In this document: positions 16,682 to 24,980 of the stretch, one piece after another
Position numbering within the stretch: position 1 is the first letter of the stretch
How the letters are laid out: every line of letters starts with the position of its first letter
Assembly (NCBI RefSeq): GCF_000519005.1
Contig: NZ_JAER01000003.1
Coordinates: 180,526 to 244,525, forward strand
DNA: 64,000 nt
Direction of reading: 5' to 3'
Source of the DNA: Nocardioides sp. J54
Lineage (GTDB): Bacteria > Actinomycetota > Actinomycetes > Propionibacteriales > Nocardioidaceae
Made by a program: the position numbers and the translations under genes
Notes under the pieces: model-generated
The model's input: only the letters and a program-made list of their open reading frames with translations
Databases searched by the model: none
Told to the model about the DNA's origin: nothing

Positions 16682-17941
16682 GTGACGACTGATGCCCGGG
16701 TCTCGCGCTCGCGGGTGCGCGACCTGCTGCGCAGCACGGCCGGCATCGCCATCGCGATGGCCGTCACCAACGTCGGCACCTACGCCTTCCAGATGGTCGC
16801 CGCACGCCTGCTCGGCCCCAGCCAGTACGGCGAGGTCGCCAGCCTGATGGCGCTGCTGCTCGTGCTCTCCGTCGTCCAGCTCGGGCTCCAGGCCACCGCC
16901 GCGCGGCGGATCTCCGCTGAGCCCGACGACGTCGCCGCCATCGAGGAGACCGTGCTGCGCACGACCTGGGGCAGCGCGCTGCTGCTCGGCGGCATCACCC
17001 TCGCCGCCGCGCCCGCGGTGTGGCAGCTGCTGCGCCTCGACGGCCTGCTGCCCGCCGTGCTGCTCGCGCTCGCGGTGGTGCCGGTGACGATCATGGGCGG
17101 CCAGGCCGGGGTGCTGCAGGGCGAGCGCCGCTGGCTTCCGCTGAGCCTGGTCTACCTCGCCGTCGGTGTCCCCCGGGTCGTCATCGGCGGCGGCTTCCTG
17201 CTGGTGTGGGACACCGAGACCAGCGCCATGCTCGGCGTCCTCATCGCGTCCTGGCTCCCCGTCGCCGTCGGTTACTGGGCGCTGCGCCACCGCGCCGACG
17301 GCCCCGGCGAGTCCCACGACCACCACGTCCGCCGCGACGTCGTCCGCGAGACCGCCGCCAGCTCCCTGGCCCTGCTCGCCTTCCTCGCCCTGTCGAACCT
17401 CGACGTCGTCGTCGCCCGCAGCGTCCTCGGCGACCACGACGCCGGGCTGTACGCCGGCGGCCTCATCGTCACCAAGGCCGTGCTCTTCCTGCCGCAGTTC
17501 GCCGTGGTCATCCTCTTCCCCTCGATGTCGACCGACGCCGAGAGCCGCGGCGCGGTGCTCAAGGGCCTCACCTTCCTCGCCGTCCTCGGCGCCGCCGCCA
17601 CCGCCGCCACCTGGCTCCTCGCCGACCTCGCCCTCGTCTTCATCGGCGGCGACGACTACGCCGGCGTCCGCGACGACCTCTGGCTCTTCGCGGTCCTCGG
17701 CAGCCTGCTCGCCGTCCTCCAGCTCCTCGTCTACGCCGGACTCGCCCGCCGTGGGCGCACGACGAAGTGGATCATCGCCGCCGGCGTCGTGGCTCTCGTC
17801 TCCGCCGGCGCCGTCGCCGACGCAGTCCGCGAGCTCGCCGTCACCGTCGCGGTCGTCGACGTCGTGGTCGTCGTCCTGCTGATCGGGCTGCAGGTGGTCC
17901 GGCACCGGCGGATGGCTGCTCCGGTGGGTGGCCGGGCCTAG
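16682..17941 (+). CDS. Polysaccharide flippase (MOP/Wzx-like)
   Basis: The 419-aa, mostly hydrophobic protein has about 12 membrane helices. Near the N-terminus is FQMVAARLLGPSQYGEVASL, the typical lipid-flippase signature of the polysaccharide export (Wzx/MurJ/MATE superfamily) group. SNLDVVVARSVLGDHDAGLY is a mid-protein counterpart. It would move a lipid-linked glycan across the membrane. It is divergent from the AftD-like operon, which supports a shared surface-glycan role. The GTG at 16682 is chosen because a -10 box lies 6 nt upstream and the N-terminus then begins with a short basic tail before the first helix. The frame is open further upstream, but that lies across the divergent promoter. 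Confidence 0.85.
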   Translation: MTTDARVSRSRVRDLLRSTAGIAIAMAVTNVGTYAFQMVAARLLGPSQYGEVASLMALLLVLSVVQLGLQATAARRISAEPDDVAAIEETVLRTTWGSALLLGGITLAAAPAVWQLLRLDGLLPAVLLALAVVPVTIMGGQAGVLQGERRWLPLSLVYLAVGVPRVVIGGGFLLVWDTETSAMLGVLIASWLPVAVGYWALRHRADGPGESHDHHVRRDVVRETAASSLALLAFLALSNLDVVVARSVLGDHDAGLYAGGLIVTKAVLFLPQFAVVILFPSMSTDAESRGAVLKGLTFLAVLGAAATAATWLLADLALVFIGGDDYAGVRDDLWLFAVLGSLLAVLQLLVYAGLARRGRTTKWIIAAGVVALVSAGAVADAVRELAVTVAVVDVVVVVLLIGLQVVRHRRMAAPVGGRA

Positions 17942-17973
17942 CTGGCTGGTGCGGGCCGGGTCGCGGGGTTGCG

Positions 17974-18201
17974 GTTTGGTCCCAAACGACGTGCGACACG
18001 CCGTGCGGGCATGTCGTTCCTGCCCAATCGGCGATCTTGTTCCGGGCTCGTCCAGGCGGCCGCGCTGAGCCGACCGCCTGCTTGCGGCGCGGATGTCGGC
18101 ACGGGCTCCGCCCGCGCCGCCACAAGCGGCCGCCTGGCCTGTCGTTTGGTCCCAAACGACACGCGACACGCCGTGCGGGCATGCAGTTCCTGCCCAATCG
18201 G
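17974..18201. repeat. Paired 58-bp direct repeats flanking a large palindrome
   Basis: Two nearly identical 58-bp copies occupy 17974-18031 and 18144-18201, in the same orientation. Each starts GTTTGGTCCCAAACGAC, itself an imperfect palindrome, and ends CTGCCCAATCGG. Between them, CCAGGCGGCCGC (18052-18063) and its exact complement (18126-18137) bracket a further inverted region (CTTGCGGCGCGG facing CCGCGCCGCCACAAG). There is no convincing gene in 17942-18564. The arrangement resembles a REP/BIME-type or MITE-like non-coding repeat. A copy search is needed to classify it. Confidence 0.75.
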
Positions 18202-18225
18202 TGCGACTCAGGCCTGCAGGGCGAG

Positions 18226-18271
18226 GACGTCATACGAACCGTGGGCTCCAGCCCACGCAACGCATGACGTC
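18226..18271. repeat. Nested palindrome (possible hairpin or terminator)
   Basis: The outer arms GACGTCAT (18226-18233) and ATGACGTC (18264-18271) enclose inner arms GTGGGCT (18241-18247) and AGCCCAC (18250-18256). RNA from either strand could form a two-part hairpin. No T-tract follows, so it is not a classical terminator. Confidence 0.6.
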
Positions 18272-18354
18272 CCGCCCTGACCGCCCAGATCCCGCCCGGG
18301 CCTACGCCCGGCTTGCCGCCAGACGGACGGTGCCATCCGCCGGAGCCAACTGCG

Positions 18355-18456
18355 GCGCGGCAGCGTGGCGCCCGCGCCGGAGGCGCGTCGGCGGCAAGTG
18401 CGGGCCGAGCTTGCGAGGCCTGCACGCAGCCGTCGACAGGCGACACGCTCGCGCGG
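18355..18456. repeat. Dispersed hairpin repeat, copy A
   Basis: The head is GCGCGGCAGCGTGGCGCCCG, followed by CGCC, a 3-nt loop region and GGCGCGTCG. The tail is CGACAGGCGACACGCTCGCG. Head and tail are themselves imperfectly inverted. The flank GCCATCCGCCGGAGCCAACT just upstream is shared with copy C near 49988. Copies B and C lie at 18464 and 50012. Confidence 0.7.
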
Positions 18457-18463
18457 TCAGCCA

Positions 18464-18558
18464 GCGCGGCAGCGTGGCGCCCGCGCCGAAGGCGCGTCGA
18501 GGTCGAGGGCGGGCCCGAAGGGTCCCCCTCGACCTCGACAGGCGACACGCTCGCGCAG
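18464..18558. repeat. Dispersed hairpin repeat, copy B, with long internal inverted repeat
   Basis: The head and tail match copy A. The middle differs: CGAGGTCGAGGG and CCCTCGACCTCG form a 12-bp stem around a CCCGAAGGG mini-hairpin. The copy ends 6 bp beyond the polA stop codon, so it may also end or stabilise the polA message. Confidence 0.75.
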
Positions 18559-18564
18559 ACGAAC

Positions 18565-21258
18565 TCAGTGCGCGGCTTCGTGCCAGGAGGTGCCGGTGCC
18601 GACCGAGACGTCGAGCGGGACGGTGAGGTCGGCGGCGCCGGCCATCTGGTCGCGGACCAGCGCCTCCAGGGCCTCGGCCTCGCCGTCGGCGACCTCGAAG
18701 ACGAGCTCGTCGTGGACCTGGAGCAGCATCCGGGAGCGGAGGCCGGCCTCGTCGATGGCCGCCTGGGTGCGCAGCATGGCGACCTTGATCAGGTCGGCGG
18801 CCGAGCCCTGGATGGGGGCGTTGAGGGCCATCCGCTCGGCGGCCTCGCGGCGCATCCGGTTGTCGCTGGTCAGGTCGGGCAGGTAGCGGCGGCGGCCCAT
18901 GATGGTCTCGGTGAAGCCGGTACGGCGGGCCTCGTCGACGATGCCGGTGAGGTAGTCGCGGATGCCGCCGAAGGTCTCGAAGTACTCCGTCATCAGGCCG
19001 GCGGCCTCGCCGGGCTCGATGCCGAGCTGCTGGGAGAGTCCGAAGGCGGACAGGCCGTAGGCGAGGCCGTAGTTCATCGCCTTGATCTTGGCCCGCATCT
19101 CCGGGGTGACGGCCTCCGGTGCGACGTCGAAGACGCGCGAGGCGGTCTCGGCGTGGAAGTCGCGGCCGGAGCGGAACGCCTCGATGAGCAGCTCGTCCTC
19201 GGAGAGGTGGGCCATGATCCGCATCTCGATCTGGCTGTAGTCCGCCGTCATCAGGGAGGCGTAGCCGCTGCCGACGACGAAGCTCTCCCGGATTCGGCGG
19301 CCCTCCTCGGTGCGGATCGGGATGTTCTGCAGGTTGGGGTCGGTGCTCGACAGCCGCCCGGTCGCGGCGATCGTCTGGTGAAAGGTGGTGTGGATCCGGC
19401 CGTCGGGCTGGACGGTCTTGAGCAGGCCCTCGATGGTCTGCCGGAGGCGGATCACCTCGCGGTGGCGCAGCAGGTGGAGCAGGAACGGGTGCTCGGTCTG
19501 CTTGAAGAGGTTCTGCAGGGCGTCGGCGTCGGTGGTGTAGCCGGTCTTGGTGCGCTTGGTCTTCGGCATGCCGAGCTCGTCGAAGAGCACGACCTGCAGC
19601 TGCTTGGGCGAGCCGAGGTTGATCTCCTTGCCGATGACGGCGTACGCCTCCTCGGCCTCCTTGCGCACCTCCTCGCCGAAGTGGGCCTCGAGGCCCTCGA
19701 GGTGGTCGATGTCGACGGCGATGCCGGTCTGCTCCATCGCGGCGAGGATGCCGACGAGGGGCATCTCGACGTCGGTGAGCAGGCTGCGGCCGCCGGCCTT
19801 CTCGACCTCGTCGGCCAGCTCGGCGGACAGGTCGAGGGCGGCCCGCGCCTGGACCATGGCGTTGCGGGCGATGCCGTCGTCGGCGTCGCCGTCGTCGAAG
19901 AGCATCCCCTGGTCGTCGTCGCCGGCGGGGGCGAGCTCGCGGTGCAGGTAGCGCAGGCTGAGGTCGGCCAGGTCGTAGGAACGCTGGTCCGGGGCGACGA
20001 GGTAGGCCGCCAGGGCGGTGTCCTCCACGACCCCGGCGAGCTTCCAGCCCTGGGCGGAGAGCGCGAGCAGCGGGCCCTTGGCGTTGTGCAGGACCTTGGG
20101 CCGCTCCGGGTCGGCGAGCCACGAGGCGACCGCGGCGTCGTCGGTGGCGCTCATCTCCTCGACGTCGACGTACGCCGCCCGGCCGTCCGCCAGCGCGAGT
20201 GCGAGCCCGGTGACGCGGCCGGTGCCGCTCCCCCACGTGCCGCGGACGCTGAGGCCGACCGTCTCCGTGCCGATCGACTCCAGCCAGCCGGCGACGGCGT
20301 CGGGGGCCAGGGTGGTGCCGTCGAGCTCGACGCCGGCCTCGACCGGGACGTCCTCGCCCGGGGCCACGACGTCGAGGATGCGGGTGCGCAGCTCGCCGCG
20401 GAACTCCAGCTCGTCGAGCAGCTCGAGCGCGGCGGTGCGGTCCCACTCGCGGCGGACCAGGTCGTCGATGGTCACGCCGAGCGGGAGGTCGCGCACCAGC
20501 GCGTTGAGCCGCCGGTTGCGGATCACGTCGCCGAGGTGGGCGCGGAACGCCTCGCCCTTCTTGCCGGTGATCTTGTCGGCCTGGGCGATGACGTTGTCCA
20601 GGCCGTCGTAGGTGTTGATCCACTTCGCCGCGAAGCCCGCACCCACGCCGGGGACGCCGGGCAGGTTGTCGGAGGTCTCGCCGACGATCGCGGCGAGCTC
20701 GGGGTAGCGGTGCGGCGGGACGCCGTACTTCTCCTCGACGGCGGCCGGGGTCATCCGGGCCAGGTCGGAGACGCCGCGCATCGGGTAGAGCACCGTGGAC
20801 CGCTCGGTGACCAGCTGCAGCGAGTCGCGGTCACCGGTGAGGATGAGGACCTCGAGGCCGCTGGTCTCGTCGGCCAGCGCCTGGGTGACCAGCGTGGCGA
20901 TGATGTCGTCGGCCTCGAAGCCGTCCATCTTGAGGAACGGGATGGAGAAGGTGGTCAGCATCTGCTCGATCAGCGGCAGCTGGCTGCTGAACTCCCCCGG
21001 GGTCTTGTTGCGCTTCGCCTTGTACTCGGCGTACTCCTCCGTGCGGAAGGTCTGCCGGGACACGTCGAAGGCGACCGCGACGTGGGTCGGCTGCTCGTCG
21101 CGCAGCACGTTGACGAGCATCGAGGTGAACCCGTAGACGGCGTTGGTGTTCTGCCCCGTCGCGGTCGAGAAGTTCTCGACCGGCAGGGCGAAGAAGGCAC
21201 GGTAGGCCAGCGAGTGGCCGTCGAGGAGGAGCAGACGCGGACGAGTTGTCTCGGGCAC
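18565..21258 (-). CDS. polA: DNA polymerase I
   Basis: The 897-aa enzyme acts in repair and Okazaki fragment processing. A 5'-nuclease domain (about residues 1-300) carries LLLDGHSLAYRAFFALP, GFEADDIIATL and LTGDRDSLQL. The middle 3'-5' exonuclease-like domain (about 320-490) lacks the canonical DxE motif: GLSVRGTWG stands at that site, and LHNAKGP replaces the usual Asp-containing second motif. Proofreading is therefore probably absent. The polymerase domain keeps motif A MTADYSQIEMRIMAHLS, the O-helix RAKIKAMNYGLAYG and motif C LLQVHDELVFEV. The GTG at 21258 has a TAGAGT box 6 nt upstream and no Shine-Dalgarno sequence. It is divergent from the thioesterase gene. Confidence 0.97.
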   Translation of the reverse strand: MPETTRPRLLLLDGHSLAYRAFFALPVENFSTATGQNTNAVYGFTSMLVNVLRDEQPTHVAVAFDVSRQTFRTEEYAEYKAKRNKTPGEFSSQLPLIEQMLTTFSIPFLKMDGFEADDIIATLVTQALADETSGLEVLILTGDRDSLQLVTERSTVLYPMRGVSDLARMTPAAVEEKYGVPPHRYPELAAIVGETSDNLPGVPGVGAGFAAKWINTYDGLDNVIAQADKITGKKGEAFRAHLGDVIRNRRLNALVRDLPLGVTIDDLVRREWDRTAALELLDELEFRGELRTRILDVVAPGEDVPVEAGVELDGTTLAPDAVAGWLESIGTETVGLSVRGTWGSGTGRVTGLALALADGRAAYVDVEEMSATDDAAVASWLADPERPKVLHNAKGPLLALSAQGWKLAGVVEDTALAAYLVAPDQRSYDLADLSLRYLHRELAPAGDDDQGMLFDDGDADDGIARNAMVQARAALDLSAELADEVEKAGGRSLLTDVEMPLVGILAAMEQTGIAVDIDHLEGLEAHFGEEVRKEAEEAYAVIGKEINLGSPKQLQVVLFDELGMPKTKRTKTGYTTDADALQNLFKQTEHPFLLHLLRHREVIRLRQTIEGLLKTVQPDGRIHTTFHQTIAATGRLSSTDPNLQNIPIRTEEGRRIRESFVVGSGYASLMTADYSQIEMRIMAHLSEDELLIEAFRSGRDFHAETASRVFDVAPEAVTPEMRAKIKAMNYGLAYGLSAFGLSQQLGIEPGEAAGLMTEYFETFGGIRDYLTGIVDEARRTGFTETIMGRRRYLPDLTSDNRMRREAAERMALNAPIQGSAADLIKVAMLRTQAAIDEAGLRSRMLLQVHDELVFEVADGEAEALEALVRDQMAGAADLTVPLDVSVGTGTSWHEAAH

Positions 21259-21264
21259 CCGGCG

Positions 21265-21270
21265 ACTCTA
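21265..21270 (-). promoter_or_regulatory. Probable -10 box (TAGAGT) of polA
   Basis: The hexamer ends 6 nt before the polA GTG. No ribosome site is visible, so a leaderless transcript is likely. Confidence 0.5.
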
Positions 21271-21309
21271 CCGAGGCCGACCGACAGCGGTCCCCCCGCC
21301 GGTGCTCGA

Positions 21310-21315
21310 TATCGT
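21310..21315 (+). promoter_or_regulatory. Probable -10 box (TATCGT) of the thioesterase gene
   Basis: TANNNT lies 6 nt before the ATG at 21322, the same arrangement as the divergent polA promoter 40 bp away. Confidence 0.45.
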
Positions 21316-21321
21316 CGGGCC

Positions 21322-21747
21322 ATGACGAGCAACACCGACATCGCCGAGTTCATGCGCGCCAACATGGGTGCCCTCAACGAGCGGATGGGTGTCGAGCTCG
21401 TGGAGGTCTCCCCCGAGCGCGTCGTCGCCACGATGCCGGTGGAGGGCAACACCCAGCCCTACGGCCTGCTCCACGGCGGCGCGTCGGTCGTGCTGGCCGA
21501 GACCCTCGGGTCGATCGCCGCGGCGCTCAACGCGGCGCCGGGCCGGTTCGCGGTCGGCACCGACATCAACGCCACCCACCACCGCTCGGCGACCCGGGGC
21601 ATCGTCACCGGCGTCGCGACCCCGCTGCACGTGGGGCGCACGATGGCCAGCTTCAGCATCGAGATCACCGACGAGGACGGCCGCCGGGTGTGCACCTCGC
21701 GCATCACCTGCGCGCTGATCGAGCGGGACCCGACCCCGAAGGGCTGA
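21322..21747 (+). CDS. Hotdog-fold acyl-CoA thioesterase (PaaI/MenI-type)
   Basis: The 141-aa protein is of hotdog size with the diagnostic HGGASVVLAETLGSIAA (about residues 50-66). There the Glu follows the HGG glycine turn as in PaaI/EntH/MenI thioesterases. INATHHRSATRGIVTG forms the second half of the site. These enzymes hydrolyse acyl-CoA esters, such as phenylacetyl-CoA or 1,4-dihydroxy-2-naphthoyl-CoA. The substrate cannot be chosen from sequence, and no menaquinone or paa genes are in the window. It is convergent with the GNAT gene, with a 14-bp gap. Confidence 0.85.
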   Translation: MTSNTDIAEFMRANMGALNERMGVELVEVSPERVVATMPVEGNTQPYGLLHGGASVVLAETLGSIAAALNAAPGRFAVGTDINATHHRSATRGIVTGVATPLHVGRTMASFSIEITDEDGRRVCTSRITCALIERDPTPKG

Positions 21748-21761
21748 CGCTGCGGGCCGGC

Positions 21762-22343
21762 TCAGGCCTCGGGCAGGGCGAGCCGCTCCGCGCGGGCCCG
21801 GCGCAGCGAGCGTCGGGCGGCCAGCACCCGGGTGCGGCCGCTGTCGGCACCGACGGGCGAGCGCTGCGGCGAGATCCGCGAGCGCAGCAGCGTGGTCGGG
21901 GCGATGCGGTACATCGCGACCGGCGCGATGCCCAGGCGGGCCATGAACCGGTTGGTGTCCCGCGACGCGTGGGGTACGGCGGCCACCACGTGCAGGATGC
22001 CGTTGTCCTCCGCGAACGCGGCAGCAGCCTCCATCAGCGTGTGGCCGACCCCGTGGCGGCGGAACTGGTCGAAGACCCGGGGGTGGATGGCCTGCACGCA
22101 CGGCTCGAGGTTGAGCGGCGAGAGGGTCGTGATCCGCAGGTAGACCGCTCCGGCCAGCTGGCCGTCGTACTCGACGACCACCACGCGCTGCTCGGGTGAC
22201 GCCTCGGCCCCCTTGACGACCAGCTCGAGGTCGGCGTTCTGCTCGGAGCGGTCGGCGCGACGCAGCGAGTCGTTCCAGAGCTCGGCCAGGACCGGCGCGT
22301 CCTCCCGCGTGGCGACGCGCGTGGTCAGCGAGTAGCGGCTCAT
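21762..22343 (-). CDS. GNAT-family acetyltransferase
   Basis: The 193-aa protein has a GNAT-like middle: EQRVVVVEYDGQLAGAVYLR (strand 4 region), then VFDQFRRHGVGHTLMEAAAA, the acetyl-CoA pyrophosphate loop (R-x-x-G-x-G/H), and ASRDTNRFMARLGIAPVAMY. A basic C-terminal tail (RSRISPQRS onward) is unusual. The ATG at 22343 is preferred over an upstream frame of 21 residues because an AGGGA lies just upstream of it and the GNAT fold begins directly. The substrate is unknown. The 22344-22535 gap upstream carries the divergent promoter region shared with the amino-acid binding protein. Confidence 0.75.
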   Translation of the reverse strand: MSRYSLTTRVATREDAPVLAELWNDSLRRADRSEQNADLELVVKGAEASPEQRVVVVEYDGQLAGAVYLRITTLSPLNLEPCVQAIHPRVFDQFRRHGVGHTLMEAAAAFAEDNGILHVVAAVPHASRDTNRFMARLGIAPVAMYRIAPTTLLRSRISPQRSPVGADSGRTRVLAARRSLRRARAERLALPEA

Positions 22344-22535
22344 GCAGGTCCCTGCCTTCCTCACCCCAAGACGGGGACCGCGCGGCGTCGGGCGGTCCGT
22401 GGGCAAAGATTACGCCCCCTCCCCGCCGGCCGACAGGGGGATCCCCGGATCGGCGTGCAACATCTGCGTTACGGGTCCCGGGCCCTCGGCGTGCCTGCAT
22501 CTGCGCGGCGCAACATAAAGACATAAGGTGCCGAC

Positions 22536-23324
22536 ATGCAGACGTCTCGACTCTCCGCACTCGCCCTGACCGCCGTTGCCGCCCTCGCCCTCGGGGCGTG
22601 TGGCTCCGACGACAACGGGAAGACCTCCACCGGCGCCGACGTGGTGAAGGCCGGTTCGCTCACCGTCTGCTCCGACGTGCCCTACCCGCCGTTCGAGGAC
22701 TTCGACAAGGAGAGCGAGCTCGGCTTCAAGGGCTTCGACGTCGACATCGTCGCCGAGGTCGCCGAGCGGCTCGACCTCGACCTGACGATCCAGGACTCCT
22801 CCTTCGACGCCCTCCAGAGCGGCCAGGCCCTCAACGCCGGCCAGTGCGACCTCGCGGCCTCCGCGATGACGATCACCGACGACCGCAAGAAGAACCTCGA
22901 CTTCTCCGACGGCTACTACGACTCCAAGCAGTCGCTGCTCGTCGCGGCCGACAGCGAGATCGCCGCGATCGGTGACCTGGACGGCGTGAAGGTCGGCGTC
23001 CAGCAGGGCACCACCGGCAAGGCGTACGCCGAGAAGAACGCCGAGGGTGCGGAGATCGTGACCTTCCCGAGCGACGCCGAGCTCTTCCAGGCGATCAAGG
23101 CCGGCCAGGTCGACGCGATCCTGCAGGACCTCCCGGTCAACCTCGACCACACCCAGGACGGCAAGTTCAAGGTCGTCGAGACCTACGAGACCGACGAGCA
23201 GTACGGCCTGGCCATGAAGAAGGGCAACAGCCAGCTCGTCGAGGACGTCAACGGCGCGCTCGAGGAGATGCGCGAGGACGGCACCTACGACGAGATCTAC
23301 AACAAGTACTTCGAGGTCGAGTGA
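22536..23324 (+). CDS. Polar amino-acid ABC transporter substrate-binding lipoprotein
   Basis: The 262-aa protein has a lipoprotein signal [20 protein letters not shown] with the lipobox cysteine at about residue 22 (LALGAC). Two periplasmic-binding lobes of SBP family 3 follow: [51 protein letters not shown] and [15 protein letters not shown]. It captures amino acids such as Gln, Glu, His or Arg outside the membrane. The exact ligand is not readable. TAAGG lies about 8 nt before the ATG as a ribosome site. It heads a tightly overlapping three-gene operon with permease and ATPase. Confidence 0.92.
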   Translation: MQTSRLSALALTAVAALALGACGSDDNGKTSTGADVVKAGSLTVCSDVPYPPFEDFDKESELGFKGFDVDIVAEVAERLDLDLTIQDSSFDALQSGQALNAGQCDLAASAMTITDDRKKNLDFSDGYYDSKQSLLVAADSEIAAIGDLDGVKVGVQQGTTGKAYAEKNAEGAEIVTFPSDAELFQAIKAGQVDAILQDLPVNLDHTQDGKFKVVETYETDEQYGLAMKKGNSQLVEDVNGALEEMREDGTYDEIYNKYFEVE

Positions 23325-24127
23325 AGCGCACCACCAAGCGGCGGCTCGTCGTCTGGGGCGTCAACCTCGGCGTCCTGGCGGCGGTCGTCGCTGCCCTGCT
23401 GCTGATCGACTGGAGCGCCTTCCGGGCCAACTTCTGGAGCCCGGACGGTGTGGCCGGCGGCGACAGCAACTGGGGCGACCTGATCACGATCGGTGCCGTC
23501 AACACGGTGAAGTACACCGCGATCGCGTTCGCCGGCGGACTGGCGTTCGCGGTGGTCCTGTCGCTCATGCGGCTCTCCCCCATCGCCACGTTGCGCTGGC
23601 TGGCGACGGCGTACGTCGAGTTCTTCCGGGGCCTGCCCGCGCTGCTCGTGATCCTGTTCATGGGCTTCGGCCTGCCGATCGCCATCGGCTGGAACCCGCC
23701 CGGCGGCGTCGTCGGCGCGGGCCTGCTCGCGCTCATCATGGTCGCCAGCGCCTACATGGCCGAGACCCTGCGCGCCGGCATCCAGGCGGTGCCCAAGGGC
23801 CAGACCGAGGCGGCGCGCTCGCTGGGCATGGGCGCCACGTCGACCACCTTCCGGGTGGTCCTGCCCCAGGCGTTCCGGATCGTCATCCCGCCGCTGACCA
23901 ACGAGTTCGTGCTGCTGATCAAGGACACCGCTCTGCTGTCGGTGATCGGCTCCACCTTCACCGGGCGCGAGCTCACCACCGTGGCCCGCGACTTCACCTC
24001 GTCGGGTGTCTCGGCGGGGACGGCCACGAGCCTGGTCCAGGCCGCCCTGCTCTACCTGGTGATCACGATCCCGCTGACCCAGCTCGTGGCCTGGCAGGAG
24101 CGGCGACAGAGGAAGGCAACCCGATGA
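23321..24127 (+). CDS. Polar amino-acid ABC transporter permease
   Basis: The 268-aa protein has an HisM/GlnP-type permease core. [19 protein letters not shown] forms the first helix of the domain, followed by [20 protein letters not shown]. The EAA loop [20 protein letters not shown] ends in [17 protein letters not shown]. About five to six helices are predicted. The GTG start overlaps the binding-protein stop by 4 bp (GTGA) and the gene ends overlapping the ATPase start (ATGA), so the three are translationally coupled. The long N-terminal stretch before the core (about 60 residues) is typical of this subgroup. Confidence 0.9.
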   Translation: MKRTTKRRLVVWGVNLGVLAAVVAALLLIDWSAFRANFWSPDGVAGGDSNWGDLITIGAVNTVKYTAIAFAGGLAFAVVLSLMRLSPIATLRWLATAYVEFFRGLPALLVILFMGFGLPIAIGWNPPGGVVGAGLLALIMVASAYMAETLRAGIQAVPKGQTEAARSLGMGATSTTFRVVLPQAFRIVIPPLTNEFVLLIKDTALLSVIGSTFTGRELTTVARDFTSSGVSAGTATSLVQAALLYLVITIPLTQLVAWQERRQRKATR

Positions 24128-24900
24128 GCGGCGTCCCACTCGAGAAGCCCGGCCGGGCGGCCGACGCGTCGCAGCCGGCCATCGCCGTGCGCAACCTGCA
24201 CAAGTCCTTCGGCCACAACGAGGTCCTCAAGGGCATCGACTTCTTCGTCGACCCCGGCCAGGTGGTCTGCGTGATCGGGCCGTCGGGCTCCGGCAAGTCG
24301 ACGTTGCTGCGCTGCGTCAACCGCCTCGAGGAGCCGACCTCCGGCGAGGTGCTCATCGAGGGCATCGACATCTGCGACCCCGAGACCGACCTCGACGATG
24401 TGCGCTCCCGGATCGGCATGGTGTTCCAGCAGTTCAACCTCTTCCCGCACCTGTCGGTGCTGAAGAACCTGACGCTGGCCCAGCGCACGGTGCGCGGGCG
24501 CGGCAAGGAGGAGGCCGTCCAGGTCGCCCGGGCCAACCTCGCCAAGGTCGGCCTCTCGGACAAGGAGTCGGCCTACCCCGCCCACCTCTCCGGCGGCCAG
24601 CAGCAGCGCGTCGCCATCGCGCGGGCGCTGTCGATGGACCCCGACATGATGCTCTTCGACGAGCCGACGAGCGCCCTCGACCCGGAGCTGGTCGGCGACG
24701 TCCTGTCGGTCATGAAGGACCTCGCCGCCGAGGGCATGACGATGATGGTTGTGACCCACGAGATGGGGTTCGCCCGCGAGGTCGGCGACAAGCTGGTCTT
24801 CATGGACGGCGGCGTCGTCGTCGAGGAGGGCGTGCCCGCGGAGGTGCTCTCGAACCCGCAGCACGAGCGCACCCAGGCGTTCCTCTCCAAGGTGCTCTAG
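24124..24900 (+). CDS. Polar amino-acid ABC transporter ATPase
   Basis: The 258-aa ATPase is of GlnQ/HisP type. It has Walker [10 protein letters not shown] (about residues 58-66), the Q-loop [12 protein letters not shown], the signature [15 protein letters not shown], Walker [15 protein letters not shown] and the H-loop [13 protein letters not shown] short unconserved N-terminal extension (about 20 residues) precedes the core. It powers uptake with the two upstream genes. A strong bidirectional terminator follows. Confidence 0.94.
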   Translation: MSGVPLEKPGRAADASQPAIAVRNLHKSFGHNEVLKGIDFFVDPGQVVCVIGPSGSGKSTLLRCVNRLEEPTSGEVLIEGIDICDPETDLDDVRSRIGMVFQQFNLFPHLSVLKNLTLAQRTVRGRGKEEAVQVARANLAKVGLSDKESAYPAHLSGGQQQRVAIARALSMDPDMMLFDEPTSALDPELVGDVLSVMKDLAAEGMTMMVVTHEMGFAREVGDKLVFMDGGVVVEEGVPAEVLSNPQHERTQAFLSKVL

Positions 24901-24922
24901 CCGCCCGCACCGCGCCGTACGA

Positions 24923-24960
24923 CGACGAAGGGCCCCGCCGGGTGGCGGGGCCCTTCGTCG
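24923..24960. terminator. Bidirectional intrinsic terminator between the two amino-acid importers
   Basis: A 17-bp perfect stem (CGACGAAGGGCCCCGCC) closes a GGGT loop. It lies between convergent genes ending at 24900 and 24981, so it can end both messages. No long T-tract is present, as is common in this GC range. Confidence 0.8.
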
Positions 24961-24980
24961 TGCTGGTGGCAGGGGGCCGG

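Noticed and set aside
12775..16692. A 1305-codon plus-strand frame opposite the AftD-like gene
   Set aside because: Antisense shadow with Arg/Gly/Asp-rich composition. The minus-strand frame carries membrane helices and discoidin-like motifs.
17974..18201. Interpretation of the 58-bp repeats as phage attachment sites
   Set aside because: No integrase, phage or tRNA target lies alongside, and the segment between is a palindrome too short to be an element with genes.
18093..18626. A 177-codon plus-strand frame over the repeats at the polA 3' end
   Set aside because: It is made of repeat DNA, is Arg/Ala-rich, has no ribosome site and overlaps copies A and B of the hairpin element and the end of polA.
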